Positions 7,270 to 14,494 of a DNA stretch of 35,967 bases are shown in pieces. How positions within the stretch are numbered: the first letter of the stretch is position 1; each line of letters begins with the position of its first letter. The stretch lies in assembly GCA_900752015.1 (NCBI GenBank), contig CAADTZ010000007.1, positions 1 to 35,967 of the forward strand, read 5' to 3'. The notes beneath the pieces are model-generated. The model worked only from the letters and a program-made list of their open reading frames with translations. It was not told the DNA's origin and ran no database searches. Made by a program: the position numbers and the translations under genes. Origin of the DNA: an uncultured Collinsella sp. (GTDB lineage: Bacteria > Actinomycetota > Coriobacteriia > Coriobacteriales > Coriobacteriaceae).

Positions 7270-8385
7270 ATGGCCGAACTCACGCCGCGCATGAAGGAGC
7301 TCGTCCAGCCCTACTTGGCCGGCATTGAGCCCTACGATCCCAACTTTACGCCCACACGCATCAACCTTTCGGCCAACGAGAACACCTATCCCGTGCCCGC
7401 TGGCGTGCGCGAGGCAATCGACGCGGCCCTGGTTGCCACGCCGCTCAATCGCTATCCCGATCCCATGTCGAACGATCTGCGCGACGAGCTTGCCGCTTGG
7501 CATGGTGTGGCGCGCGAGAATGTCTGCGTGGGCAACGGCGGTGACGAGCTGCTCTATAACTACTTGCTGGCGTTTGGCGGCGCGGGGCGGCCCCTGCTCA
7601 ACTGCCCGCCGTGCTTTAGCGAGTATGCGTTCTTTGCGTCGCTGTGCCAGACCGAGGTGCGCGACGTGTGGCGCGACCCGGCGACCTTTGAGCTCGACCA
7701 GGCGGCGGTGCTTGCAGCGGCTCCCGAGTGCAATCTGGCGATCGTGACCTCGCCCAACAATCCCACGGGTGACGTGGCGCCGCTCGACTTTGTTGCGGCT
7801 CTGTGCGATGCCTGCCCCGGCATGGTGATGGTCGACGAGGCCTACGTGGAGTTTGCCGACGATTCGTTTGGCGCGGCCACCACGGCGCAGGGGCTTATCG
7901 CCGAGCATCTCAACCTGGCGATTCTGCATACGCTGTCCAAGGCGTTCGGCGCCGCCGGCACGCGTCTGGGCTATGTGATCGCGGCGCCCGAGGTCATCGA
8001 CGTGTTCGCGGCGATTCGCCAGATCTATTCGGTCAACGTGTTGAGCCAGGCGGCGGCGCTTGCCTGCGTGCGTGCCCGCGATGCGTACGCACCTGTGGTG
8101 GCGCAGGTCGCATCCGAGCGCGAGCGCGAGCTGGCCGCTCTGCGCGTGATGGCTGCCGAGGGCTTGCCTGTGGAGGCGTGGCCGAGCGCGGCGAACTTTG
8201 TGCTCGTGCGCACGCCGCATGCCACGCGCGTGCGTGAGCGCCTGCGCGACGAGTATTCAATTTTAGTGCGCGACTTTAGCTACGCGCCGGGGCTCGCGGA
8301 CTGCCTGCGCATTACCGTGGGCACCCCGCAGGAAAACGACGAGGTGCTGGCAGCGTTTGCCGCGCTGGTGAAGGAGGAGATGTAG
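7270..8385 (+). CDS. hisC: Histidinol-phosphate aminotransferase
   Basis: 371-residue PLP-dependent class I/II aminotransferase that converts imidazole acetol phosphate and glutamate to histidinol phosphate. The N-terminal RINLSANENTYPVP block, SPNNPTG at 161-167, the cofactor aspartate in VDEAYVEF at 188-195 and the Schiff-base lysine Lys224 in LSKAFGAAGTRLGY are all present. The start ATG 7270 lies just after the hisD stop, with GAGGAGG inside the hisD end. hisB follows with no gap. HisC enzymes sometimes also serve aromatic amino acid synthesis; nothing here separates these roles. Confidence 0.95.
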   Translation: MAELTPRMKELVQPYLAGIEPYDPNFTPTRINLSANENTYPVPAGVREAIDAALVATPLNRYPDPMSNDLRDELAAWHGVARENVCVGNGGDELLYNYLLAFGGAGRPLLNCPPCFSEYAFFASLCQTEVRDVWRDPATFELDQAAVLAAAPECNLAIVTSPNNPTGDVAPLDFVAALCDACPGMVMVDEAYVEFADDSFGAATTAQGLIAEHLNLAILHTLSKAFGAAGTRLGYVIAAPEVIDVFAAIRQIYSVNVLSQAAALACVRARDAYAPVVAQVASERERELAALRVMAAEGLPVEAWPSAANFVLVRTPHATRVRERLRDEYSILVRDFSYAPGLADCLRITVGTPQENDEVLAAFAALVKEEM

Positions 8386-8973
8386 ATGGGCCGTTATGCC
8401 GAGGTGACCCGCAAGACGGGTGAGACCGACATTGTCGTCAAGCTCGACCTGGATGGAACCGGTACGTGCGATATCTCGACCGGTGTGCCGTTTTTCGACC
8501 ACATGCTCAACGCCTTTGGCCGCCATGGTCTGTTCGATCTGACGGTGCACGCGGTGGGCGACGTCGAGGTCGATGCGCATCACACCGTCGAGGACACGGG
8601 CATTGTGCTGGGCGAGGCGTTTTGCCAGGCGCTGGGCGACAAGGCGGGCATTACGCGCTTTGCCGACGCGGCGATCGCCATGGACGAGACGCTTGTGATG
8701 GCTGCTGTTGATATTTCGGGCCGCGGGCAGGCCTACTGCGAGCTGCCCGTGCCGACTGAGCGCGTGGGCAGCTTCGATACCGAGCTGGCCGTCGAGTTCT
8801 TCTACGCCTTTGCGCGCGATGCCAAGCTCACGCTGCACGTGCGCGAGCTGGTGGGCGGCAACTCGCATCACATTATCGAGGCCGCCTTTAAGGCCGTGGG
8901 CCGCACGATGCGCCGCGCCTGCGAGCTGGACCCCCGCGTGCAGGACATTCCCAGCACCAAGGGCTCGCTGTAA
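8386..8973 (+). CDS. hisB: Imidazoleglycerol-phosphate dehydratase
   Basis: 195-residue monofunctional HisB, the manganese enzyme that dehydrates imidazole glycerol phosphate. Metal-binding blocks FFDHMLNAFGRHG, DAHHTVEDTGI and GGNSHHIIEAAFKA are intact. It lacks the histidinol-phosphatase domain of the E. coli fusion protein, so the phosphatase must come from elsewhere; the PHP gene at 12295-13206 fits. The ATG directly follows the hisC stop. A pair of hairpin elements fills the gap to hisH. Confidence 0.96.
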   Translation: MGRYAEVTRKTGETDIVVKLDLDGTGTCDISTGVPFFDHMLNAFGRHGLFDLTVHAVGDVEVDAHHTVEDTGIVLGEAFCQALGDKAGITRFADAAIAMDETLVMAAVDISGRGQAYCELPVPTERVGSFDTELAVEFFYAFARDAKLTLHVRELVGGNSHHIIEAAFKAVGRTMRRACELDPRVQDIPSTKGSL

Positions 8974-9084
8974 CCTGCCAAAAAGGGACGGGTTTATTTT
9001 GGCAGGTTTTATCTGCGGAAATGCCGTCTCATGCAGTGGGTGAACGTTTAACCGACCAAAATAAACCTGTCCCTTTTTGGCAGG
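8974..9084. repeat. Nested inverted repeat between hisB and hisH
   Basis: Two 28-base arms (8975-9002 and 9056-9083) are reverse complements with one mismatch, separated by 53 bases. The left arm lies within a 10-bp perfect hairpin (8974-8983 with 8997-9006) followed by TTTTA. The right arm has a 6-bp hairpin and is also followed by TTTT. The core reads AAAAAGGGACGGGTTTATTTTGG. It begins directly after the hisB stop, inside the his operon, and could act as a terminator, RNA processing site or a mobile palindrome. Confidence 0.85.
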
Positions 9085-9110
9085 TTTTGAATGGGGAAAA
9101 GGAGGGTCGC

Positions 9111-9812
9111 GTGGGCGAACCGAAGATCGTGGTGGTCGACTACCACAAGGGCAACTTGTCTAGCGTTGCGCGTGGGCTTGCGCGCGCCGGTGCCGCCGCC
9201 TGCACGTCGGACGATCCGGAGCAGATCCGCAACGCCGACGGCCTGGTCATCCCGGGCGTGGGCGCGTTCTATGACGCGATCGCCTTTATGCGCCAGAGCG
9301 GCGAGGCGGACGCGGTGCTCGATGCCGTCGCCACCGGGACTCCGCTGCTCGGCATCTGCCTGGGTCTTCAACTGTTTTTTGAGCGCGGCAACGAGGGCGT
9401 GCCTGCGAACGAGGACGCGGTTGCCGACGGCAACGCCTCCGAGCAGGCTGGCGGTCCCTGGGTCGATGGCCTGGGTATTATGCGCGGTTCGTGCACGCGC
9501 CTGGAATCGAGCCGCCTGAAGGTGCCGCACGTGGGCTGGGACCAGGTGCACATGACGCCCGCCGGCGCGGCCGATCCGTTGCTCGCTGGTTTTGCCGAGG
9601 GTGCCAACATGTACTTCACCCATAGCTATGCGGTGACCGACGACGCCGATGCCGCCGATGTGCTGGCACGCACGCACTATACGCGGAGTTTCCCCTGCAT
9701 CGTGCGCCATGGCAACGTGTGGGGCTGCCAGTTCCATCCCGAGAAATCCTCCGCGCTGGGTCAGCGCATCCTTAAGAACTTCGTCAACATCGTCGAGGAG
9801 GCTGGCCGATGA
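9111..9812 (+). CDS. hisH: Imidazole glycerol phosphate synthase, glutaminase subunit
   Basis: 233-residue class I glutamine amidotransferase that supplies ammonia to HisF. The nucleophile Cys83 lies in LLGICLGLQLFFE, and the His-Glu pair is in the CQFHPEKSS segment near the end. An oxyanion-region PGVGAF motif is at about 48-53. The start is GTG 9111, chosen because AAAAGGAGG lies 6 bases upstream and the protein begins at the family's KIVVVDYHKGNL block; earlier ATGs fall inside the repeat. A 20-residue Ala/Gly/Glu-rich insert follows the nucleophile region. It overlaps hisA by four bases (ATGA). Confidence 0.95.
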   Translation: MGEPKIVVVDYHKGNLSSVARGLARAGAAACTSDDPEQIRNADGLVIPGVGAFYDAIAFMRQSGEADAVLDAVATGTPLLGICLGLQLFFERGNEGVPANEDAVADGNASEQAGGPWVDGLGIMRGSCTRLESSRLKVPHVGWDQVHMTPAGAADPLLAGFAEGANMYFTHSYAVTDDADAADVLARTHYTRSFPCIVRHGNVWGCQFHPEKSSALGQRILKNFVNIVEEAGR

Positions 9813-10552
9813 TCCTGTTTCCCGCAATCGATCTGATCGGCGGCAAGGTCGTGCGCCTGGAGCGTGGCGACCGCAGCCGCTGCAAGGTATATTCCAACGA
9901 CCCCGTGGCAGTCGCCCGCTCGTTTGCCGAGCAGGGCGCGAGCTGGGTGCACGTCGTCGATTTGTCCTCTGCCTTTGGCGAGGATGAGGACACATGCGCT
10001 GCCAATTCGGCGGCGATCAAGGCCATCTGCGGCGTCGACGGTCTGTCCGTGGACGTGGGCGGCGGCGTCCGCTCACTCGCGCGCATCGACGAGTTGGCCG
10101 GCTACGGTGCGCGCCGCATCGCACTGGGCACGGTGCTCGTGACCGAGCCGGGTTTTGCCGAGGTGGCGGCCCAAGGCTTTGGCGAGCTGTTGGTGGCAGA
10201 TATTGCCGCGCGCGACGGCCAGGTCAAGGTGAACGGCTGGCGCGACGGCGCGGGTATGGCGCTCGACGATGCCGTGGCGCAGCTTTCCGAGCTGGGCTTT
10301 AAGCACCTGGTCTATACCGATATCGCGCGCGACGGCATGCAGACGGGCATCGGTGTGGCGGCGTATCGCCATGTTGCCAAGGTCGCGGGCTTTCCTGTCG
10401 TGGCTTCGGGCGGCATCTCTACGCTCGACGACATTCGCGCGCTGGCTGCGGTGGGTGAGGATGCTATTGAGGGCGCCATTACCGGCCGTGCGCTCTACGA
10501 AGGCAACTTTACGCTGGCCCAGGCGCTGGCCGCCGCCCGAGGGGAGGAGTAG
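9809..10552 (+). CDS. hisA: ProFAR isomerase (HisA)
   Basis: 247-residue TIM barrel that carries out the Amadori rearrangement of ProFAR to PRFAR. Catalytic residues are Asp8 (FPAIDLIGG) and Asp131 (VADIAARDG). Phosphate-binding segments VDVGGGVRS near 81 and SGGIS in the C-terminal half are present. Many Actinomycetota use a dual HisA/TrpF enzyme, PriA; the sequence alone does not settle whether this one is dual. Overlaps hisH and is followed by hisF after three bases. Confidence 0.95.
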   Translation: MILFPAIDLIGGKVVRLERGDRSRCKVYSNDPVAVARSFAEQGASWVHVVDLSSAFGEDEDTCAANSAAIKAICGVDGLSVDVGGGVRSLARIDELAGYGARRIALGTVLVTEPGFAEVAAQGFGELLVADIAARDGQVKVNGWRDGAGMALDDAVAQLSELGFKHLVYTDIARDGMQTGIGVAAYRHVAKVAGFPVVASGGISTLDDIRALAAVGEDAIEGAITGRALYEGNFTLAQALAAARGEE

Positions 10553-10555
10553 CCC

Positions 10556-11338
10556 ATGCTTACCAAACGCGTGATTCCCTGTCTGGATGTTAAGGACGGC
10601 CGCGTGGTCAAGGGCGTCAACTTTGTGAGCCTGCGCGATGCGGGCGACCCGGTGGAGCTGGCCCGCGCCTACGACCGCGAAGGTGCGGACGAGGTCGTAT
10701 TTTTGGACATTACCGCGACGAGTGACAACCGTGCGACGACCATCGAGATGGCGGCGCACGCAGCCGAGGAGCTCGCTATTCCCTATACCGTGGGCGGCGG
10801 CTTTCGCGACTTGGCGGGCATGCGGACCATGGTTGCCGCCGGTGCCGACAAGGTGTCGCTCAACTCGGCGGCCGTGCGTGACCCGTCGCTGATTAGCCAG
10901 GCTGCCGCGGCTTTTGGCAGTCAGGCCGTGGTCGTGGCGATCGATGCCAAGCGCGTCGGTTTGCCCGGAGAGCCGGGTGCCGACAAGTGGGAGGTCTTCA
11001 CGGCGGGCGGCCGCAACGCCACGGGTATCGACGCGGTGGCGTGGGCCGAGGAAGCGGCTCGTCGCGGCGCCGGCGAGATCTTGCTGACCAGTATGGATCG
11101 CGACGGCACCAAGGCCGGCTTTGACCTGGCACTCACCCGTGCCGTGGCGCGCGCGGTGCCGATTCCCGTTATTGCGAGCGGCGGCGTGGGCACGCTCGAG
11201 CATTTTGCCGAGGGCGTGATCGAGGGCGAAGCCGATGCCGTGCTGGCGGCCAGCGTCTTTCACTTTGGGACCTTCAGCATTCGCGAAGTCAAAGAGTATA
11301 TGGCCAGCCAAGGCATTCCTGTGAGGCTGGACTTCTAA
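10556..11338 (+). CDS. hisF: Imidazole glycerol phosphate synthase, cyclase subunit
   Basis: 260-residue TIM barrel that pairs with HisH to form imidazole glycerol phosphate and AICAR. The catalytic pair is Asp11 (PCLDVKDGRVVKG) and Asp130 (VVVAIDAKR). The second phosphate site ASGGVGTLEHF is near residue 205. The AICAR it releases is the substrate of PurH, encoded at 31553 in this window. RBS GGGGAGGAG lies at the end of hisA. A palindromic element separates it from hisI. Confidence 0.96.
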   Translation: MLTKRVIPCLDVKDGRVVKGVNFVSLRDAGDPVELARAYDREGADEVVFLDITATSDNRATTIEMAAHAAEELAIPYTVGGGFRDLAGMRTMVAAGADKVSLNSAAVRDPSLISQAAAAFGSQAVVVAIDAKRVGLPGEPGADKWEVFTAGGRNATGIDAVAWAEEAARRGAGEILLTSMDRDGTKAGFDLALTRAVARAVPIPVIASGGVGTLEHFAEGVIEGEADAVLAASVFHFGTFSIREVKEYMASQGIPVRLDF

Positions 11339-11351
11339 TGCTGCGGCTTGC

Positions 11352-11438
11352 CCAGGCACCCGACCTTTCGGCTCCAACCCTCCTCGCGTACTTAAGTACG
11401 CGTCGTCGGGCTTGTCGCTCGTAATCTCGGGCACCTGG
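11352..11438. repeat. Palindromic element between hisF and hisI
   Basis: The centre is a perfect 18-bp palindrome, CGCGTACTTAAGTACGCG (11385-11402). Outer arms 11352-11363 and 11427-11438 pair with two mismatches, and the sequence between them pairs partly, giving an 87-bp imperfect hairpin. It occupies most of the gap between hisF and hisI and is not followed by a T-run. It resembles a dispersed palindrome more than a terminator. Confidence 0.75.
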
Positions 11439-11480
11439 ACAACCCTCGCCGACCTGCGAAGTTTGAATTTGGGAAGAGAA

Positions 11481-11810
11481 ATGGAAGAGATAACCGATCC
11501 TTCAAAGCTTACATACGACGCCAAGGGGCTGATTCCTTGTGTTGTTCAGCAGTATGACACCGGCGAGGTGCTTATGGTTGCCTGGATGAACGAGGAGTCG
11601 GTGGGGTTGACGCTCAAGACCGGCACCACGTGGTTTTGGAGCCGTAGCCGCCAGGAGCTCTGGAACAAGGGTGCGACGAGCGGCAATATGCAGGAGGTCA
11701 AGGAACTCTGGGCCGACTGCGATAGCGATACGCTGCTGGTCAAGGTCGACTCGCCGGGTCCGGCCTGCCACACCGGCAACCGTACCTGCTTCTTTAAGAA
11801 ACTCGCGTAG
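11481..11810 (+). CDS. hisI: Phosphoribosyl-AMP cyclohydrolase
   Basis: 109-residue monofunctional enzyme that opens the adenine ring of PR-AMP. The magnesium-binding Asp cluster DCDSDTLL and zinc-binding cysteines in GPACHTGNRTCFF are present, as is the WFWSRSR substrate block. The start ATG 11481 follows GGGAAGAG and fits the family N-terminus; a frame from 11412 would read through the palindrome and is rejected. HisI and HisE are separate genes here, not fused. Confidence 0.94.
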   Translation: MEEITDPSKLTYDAKGLIPCVVQQYDTGEVLMVAWMNEESVGLTLKTGTTWFWSRSRQELWNKGATSGNMQEVKELWADCDSDTLLVKVDSPGPACHTGNRTCFFKKLA

Positions 11811-11856
11811 GGCGGGCGCTCGGCTAAGCGCTTGGCCAACCAGAAAGGATTGAACC

Positions 11857-12174
11857 ATGGGTGTGCGCACTGCGAATGTTCGGGATGGAAATATCGGAGA
11901 GACGCTGACGGGGCTGGCCGAGGTGATTCACGGTCGTCGCGACGCGTCGCCACAGGAGAGCTATACCGCTCGCCTGCTGACCGACGTTGAGGACGAGCTG
12001 CTCAAGAAGCTTGCCGAGGAGGCGAGCGAGGTGATCATGGCCTGCAAGGATAACGACCACGACCACATTCGCTATGAGGCCGGCGACCTGGTCTACCACC
12101 TGCTCGTGACGCTCGAGCGCTACGGCATCACCCTCGACGAGCTGGCCGGCGAACTCAACGCCCGCCGCCACTAG
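11857..12174 (+). CDS. hisE: Phosphoribosyl-ATP pyrophosphohydrolase
   Basis: 105-residue all-alpha enzyme of the MazG-like fold that hydrolyses PR-ATP to PR-AMP, the second step of the pathway. The acidic metal-binding helices are seen as KKLAEEASEVIMAC and YEAGDLVYHLLV. Start ATG has AGAAAGGA upstream. It is the last gene of the his operon; the convergent phosphatase gene ends 120 bases away, with an inverted repeat between. Confidence 0.94.
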   Translation: MGVRTANVRDGNIGETLTGLAEVIHGRRDASPQESYTARLLTDVEDELLKKLAEEASEVIMACKDNDHDHIRYEAGDLVYHLLVTLERYGITLDELAGELNARRH

Positions 12175-12213
12175 TCGTTTGGGACAGTCTTTGTTGGTGT
12201 AACGGGGTCATGG

Positions 12214-12282
12214 AAGTTGCGGTGAAATAGGGACTGTTTAAGCGCTTCATCAGGCAAAACAATCCCTATTCCACCGCAACTT
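12214..12282. repeat. Inverted repeat of the TTGCGGTGAAATAG family, copy 1
   Basis: Arms 12214-12239 and 12257-12282 form a 26-bp stem with two mismatches and a 17-base loop. Read as RNA from -, both mismatches become G-U pairs, so the hairpin would be fully paired on the strand that carries the histidinol-phosphatase gene ending 12 bases away. It may serve as that gene's terminator. A related element lies at 20429-20495. Confidence 0.85.
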
Positions 12283-12294
12283 ATGAAGGGATGG

Positions 12295-13206
12295 TTAGGC
12301 GAGGGGCGTGGACTCCCATTCTCCGGTGAGGTGGGGGATGCCGAAGGTTCGGTAGCCGCAGTCGTAGGCGTGTGCCTGGGCCTCACGGATGTTCCAGCAG
12401 ATGTCGCAGGCGCGGTGTGCGTCCGAGCCAAAAGTTATCGGCACCTCGGCGTGGGCAAAGCAATGCAGCAATCCGGTCGTGGGATAGTAGTCGTCGAGGC
12501 CCTTGCGCGGTGCGGCGGTCGAGACCTCAATGCGGCGGCCCGTATCGTGGGCGCATTCGGCCATCTGCTGCCAAAACGGTGCGGGGTCAAAGTCGGGCGT
12601 AAAGCCTTCCTTCGAAAAGCGCATGACCAGGTCAGGGTGAGCCATCACATCAAAGCTGAGCGAGCTTTCGCAGGCGCGGCACCAGTCGTCGACATAGCGC
12701 TCCCACACGCCGCGCACGCCCAGGTTTTCCCAAACGTGCAGGTCGGTGTCGTCGTCGATCCAACCGCAAAGCGAATCGGGCGTATCGGGACGAGCGACGT
12801 CCTCCGTCCCCGCCGTGCCCGCAGCACCGGCCATGATATCGCCCGGATCGCCAGTCCAGTGCACACTGCCCAAGCGCACTATGGCACCCGCTGACCAGCG
12901 CTCGACCAAAGGCTCGCAGCCCTCGTACCAATCGCATTCAAAGCCATAGATAAGCTCGAGCTCCGGCGCAATCTGCGCGGCAAGCTTGCGGGCGTCCTCA
13001 AAGGCCAGGCGATGTGCCGGCAGGTCGCCCTCGACAACCTGCACTTCGCAGTTGGCGTCCATGCTGGCGGGTAGGGTGAGGTGGTCAGTCGAGACCATGA
13101 CGTGGCACCCGGCCGCAGCAGCGGCGCGAACGTTGTCCTCAAACGAGGCGTGCCCGTCCGAAAACGAGGTGTGGGTATGGCAATCGACCAGCGGGCAAGC
13201 AGACAT
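12295..13206 (-). CDS. Histidinol-phosphatase, PHP family
   Basis: 303-residue PHP-domain protein of the HisK/HisJ type, expected to hydrolyse histidinol phosphate to histidinol using metal ions. PHP metal motifs are visible: DCHTHTSFSDGH near the N-terminus, a VSTDH motif near residue 40, YGFECDWYEG near 87, GSVHW near 113, VMAHPDLVMR near 195 and FGSDAH near 268. It faces the his operon, whose genes lack any histidinol-phosphatase, and so completes the pathway. A short acidic insert (AGTAGTEDVARPD region) is unusual. Start ATG has GGAG 6 bases upstream. Other PHP phosphoesterases are the alternative. Confidence 0.85.
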   Translation of the reverse strand: MSACPLVDCHTHTSFSDGHASFEDNVRAAAAAGCHVMVSTDHLTLPASMDANCEVQVVEGDLPAHRLAFEDARKLAAQIAPELELIYGFECDWYEGCEPLVERWSAGAIVRLGSVHWTGDPGDIMAGAAGTAGTEDVARPDTPDSLCGWIDDDTDLHVWENLGVRGVWERYVDDWCRACESSLSFDVMAHPDLVMRFSKEGFTPDFDPAPFWQQMAECAHDTGRRIEVSTAAPRKGLDDYYPTTGLLHCFAHAEVPITFGSDAHRACDICWNIREAQAHAYDCGYRTFGIPHLTGEWESTPLA

Positions 13207-13399
13207 GGCAGCTCCTTTGCGTCAGGCGAATTCGCTCCATTGTAGCGGCGCGGCTCTCGATGCGACGAGCGCGCCGGGGTGTCGGTTTCTTGCGGACAGG
13301 GAAAATCGCGCTCATCGCGCTCCGCCACATCCACGCCGCCCGCGATGTGCTAGCGTTTGAATGAACAAAACGAGCCCGTGCGGAAAGGAGCCGGACCGT

Positions 13400-13885
13400 A
13401 TGCCATGCGATAGCAAATCTCCGCTGTCCCGCGAGACCGATGCGCCCGAGACCATCGTCAAGCTGGAATGCGATATCGACGACGCGTCGCCCGAGGTGCT
13501 CGCCTACGCCGCCGACCGCCTGCGCGAGGCCGGTGCGCGCGAGGTGCACTGGCTGCCCCTCTATTGCAAGAAGGGCCGTCCCGGCTGGCAGCTGCAGGTA
13601 ATCTGTACCCACGAGGATATCGAGCGCCTACAGACGATTATCTTTTTGGAAACCACGACCAATGGCATCCGCCGCCAGGTTATGGAGCGCGTTTGCCTAC
13701 CACGCCGCTTTGAGCGCGTAACAACGCCATGGGGCGAGGTGTCCGTCAAGGTGGCGACCCTGCCCGACGGTAGTGAGCGTGCGGCGCCCGAGTACGAAGA
13801 CTGCTCCCGCCTCGCTCGCGAGCATAACGTGCCGCTCCAGCGCGTGATGCAGGCGGCACAAGCCGTGGCACTGCGATTTGAGTAA
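13400..13885 (+). CDS. Stand-alone LarC C-terminal (LarC2-like) domain protein
   Basis: 161 residues matching the C-terminal part of LarC, the CTP-dependent nickel-inserting cyclometallase that makes the nickel-pincer cofactor of lactate racemase. Conserved blocks are KLECDIDDASPEVLAYAADRL, the LYCKKGRPGWQLQVIC segment, FLETTTNGIRRQVMERVCLPR and PEYEDCSRLAREHNVPL. The N-terminal LarC1 part is absent, and no larA, larB or larE lies in the window. In Lactiplantibacillus the two parts are joined by a programmed frameshift; no LarC1 frame was found upstream here. The start ATG 13400 has AAAGGAG 9 bases upstream; an ATG at 13361 is possible. First of three genes with yfcE-like and mazG. Confidence 0.75.
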   Translation: MPCDSKSPLSRETDAPETIVKLECDIDDASPEVLAYAADRLREAGAREVHWLPLYCKKGRPGWQLQVICTHEDIERLQTIIFLETTTNGIRRQVMERVCLPRRFERVTTPWGEVSVKVATLPDGSERAAPEYEDCSRLAREHNVPLQRVMQAAQAVALRFE

Positions 13886-13943
13886 CACGGCCGAGCGACG
13901 CGCCGCGCCCGGCCACATCAACCCCATCCGAAAGGAACTCCCC

Positions 13944-14492
13944 ATGAAATACCTTATCGCTTCCGACATCCACGGTTCGGCATATTGGACTGAGCGCCTG
14001 GTCGCCGCCATCGAGTCCGAGCAGCCCGACCGCATCGTCCTGCTGGGCGACCTGCTCTATCACGGTCCGCGCAACGACCTGCCGCGCGACTACGCCCCCA
14101 AGCGCGTAATCCCGCTGCTCAACGCCCTGGCCGACCGCATCATCGCCGTCCGCGGCAACTGCGATGCCGAGGTCGACCAGATGGTCCTCGACTTCCCCCT
14201 CATGGCCGACTACGCCACGCTGTTCGACGAGACCGGTCGCGAGCTGTTCCTGACGCACGGCCACGTCTTTGGCGCCGGCATGCACAACAGCGTCGACCAC
14301 GCGCCCGCGCTGCCCGAGGGCTCCGCGCTCGTCTACGGCCACACGCACATCAAGGTCAACGAGGAGAGCGCCGCGCACCCGGGCCTGCGGCTCTTCAACC
14401 CCGGCAGCGTGAGCATTCCCAAGGACGGCTCGCACAGCTACGGCATCTACGAGGGCGGCGCGTTCCGCCACGTGATCATGGAGGAGGACTAA
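13944..14492 (+). CDS. YfcE-like phosphodiesterase, calcineurin-like fold
   Basis: 182-residue metallophosphoesterase of the YfcE/MJ0936 type. The metal-binding motifs are in order: SDIHGS at 7-12, GDLLYHGPRN, GNCD, LTHGHVFG and YGHTH. The LLYHGPRN stretch is typical of YfcE, which hydrolyses phosphodiesters in vitro with no settled natural substrate. Start ATG 13944 has AAAGGAA upstream and puts the first metal motif at the family position. Two bases separate it from mazG, so the two are probably co-transcribed. Confidence 0.88.
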   Translation: MKYLIASDIHGSAYWTERLVAAIESEQPDRIVLLGDLLYHGPRNDLPRDYAPKRVIPLLNALADRIIAVRGNCDAEVDQMVLDFPLMADYATLFDETGRELFLTHGHVFGAGMHNSVDHAPALPEGSALVYGHTHIKVNEESAAHPGLRLFNPGSVSIPKDGSHSYGIYEGGAFRHVIMEED

Positions 14493-14494
14493 CC

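Noticed and set aside
12283..12894. 203-codon frame on + opposite the PHP phosphatase
   Set aside because: It is the complement of a gene with all PHP motifs intact; no own start signal.
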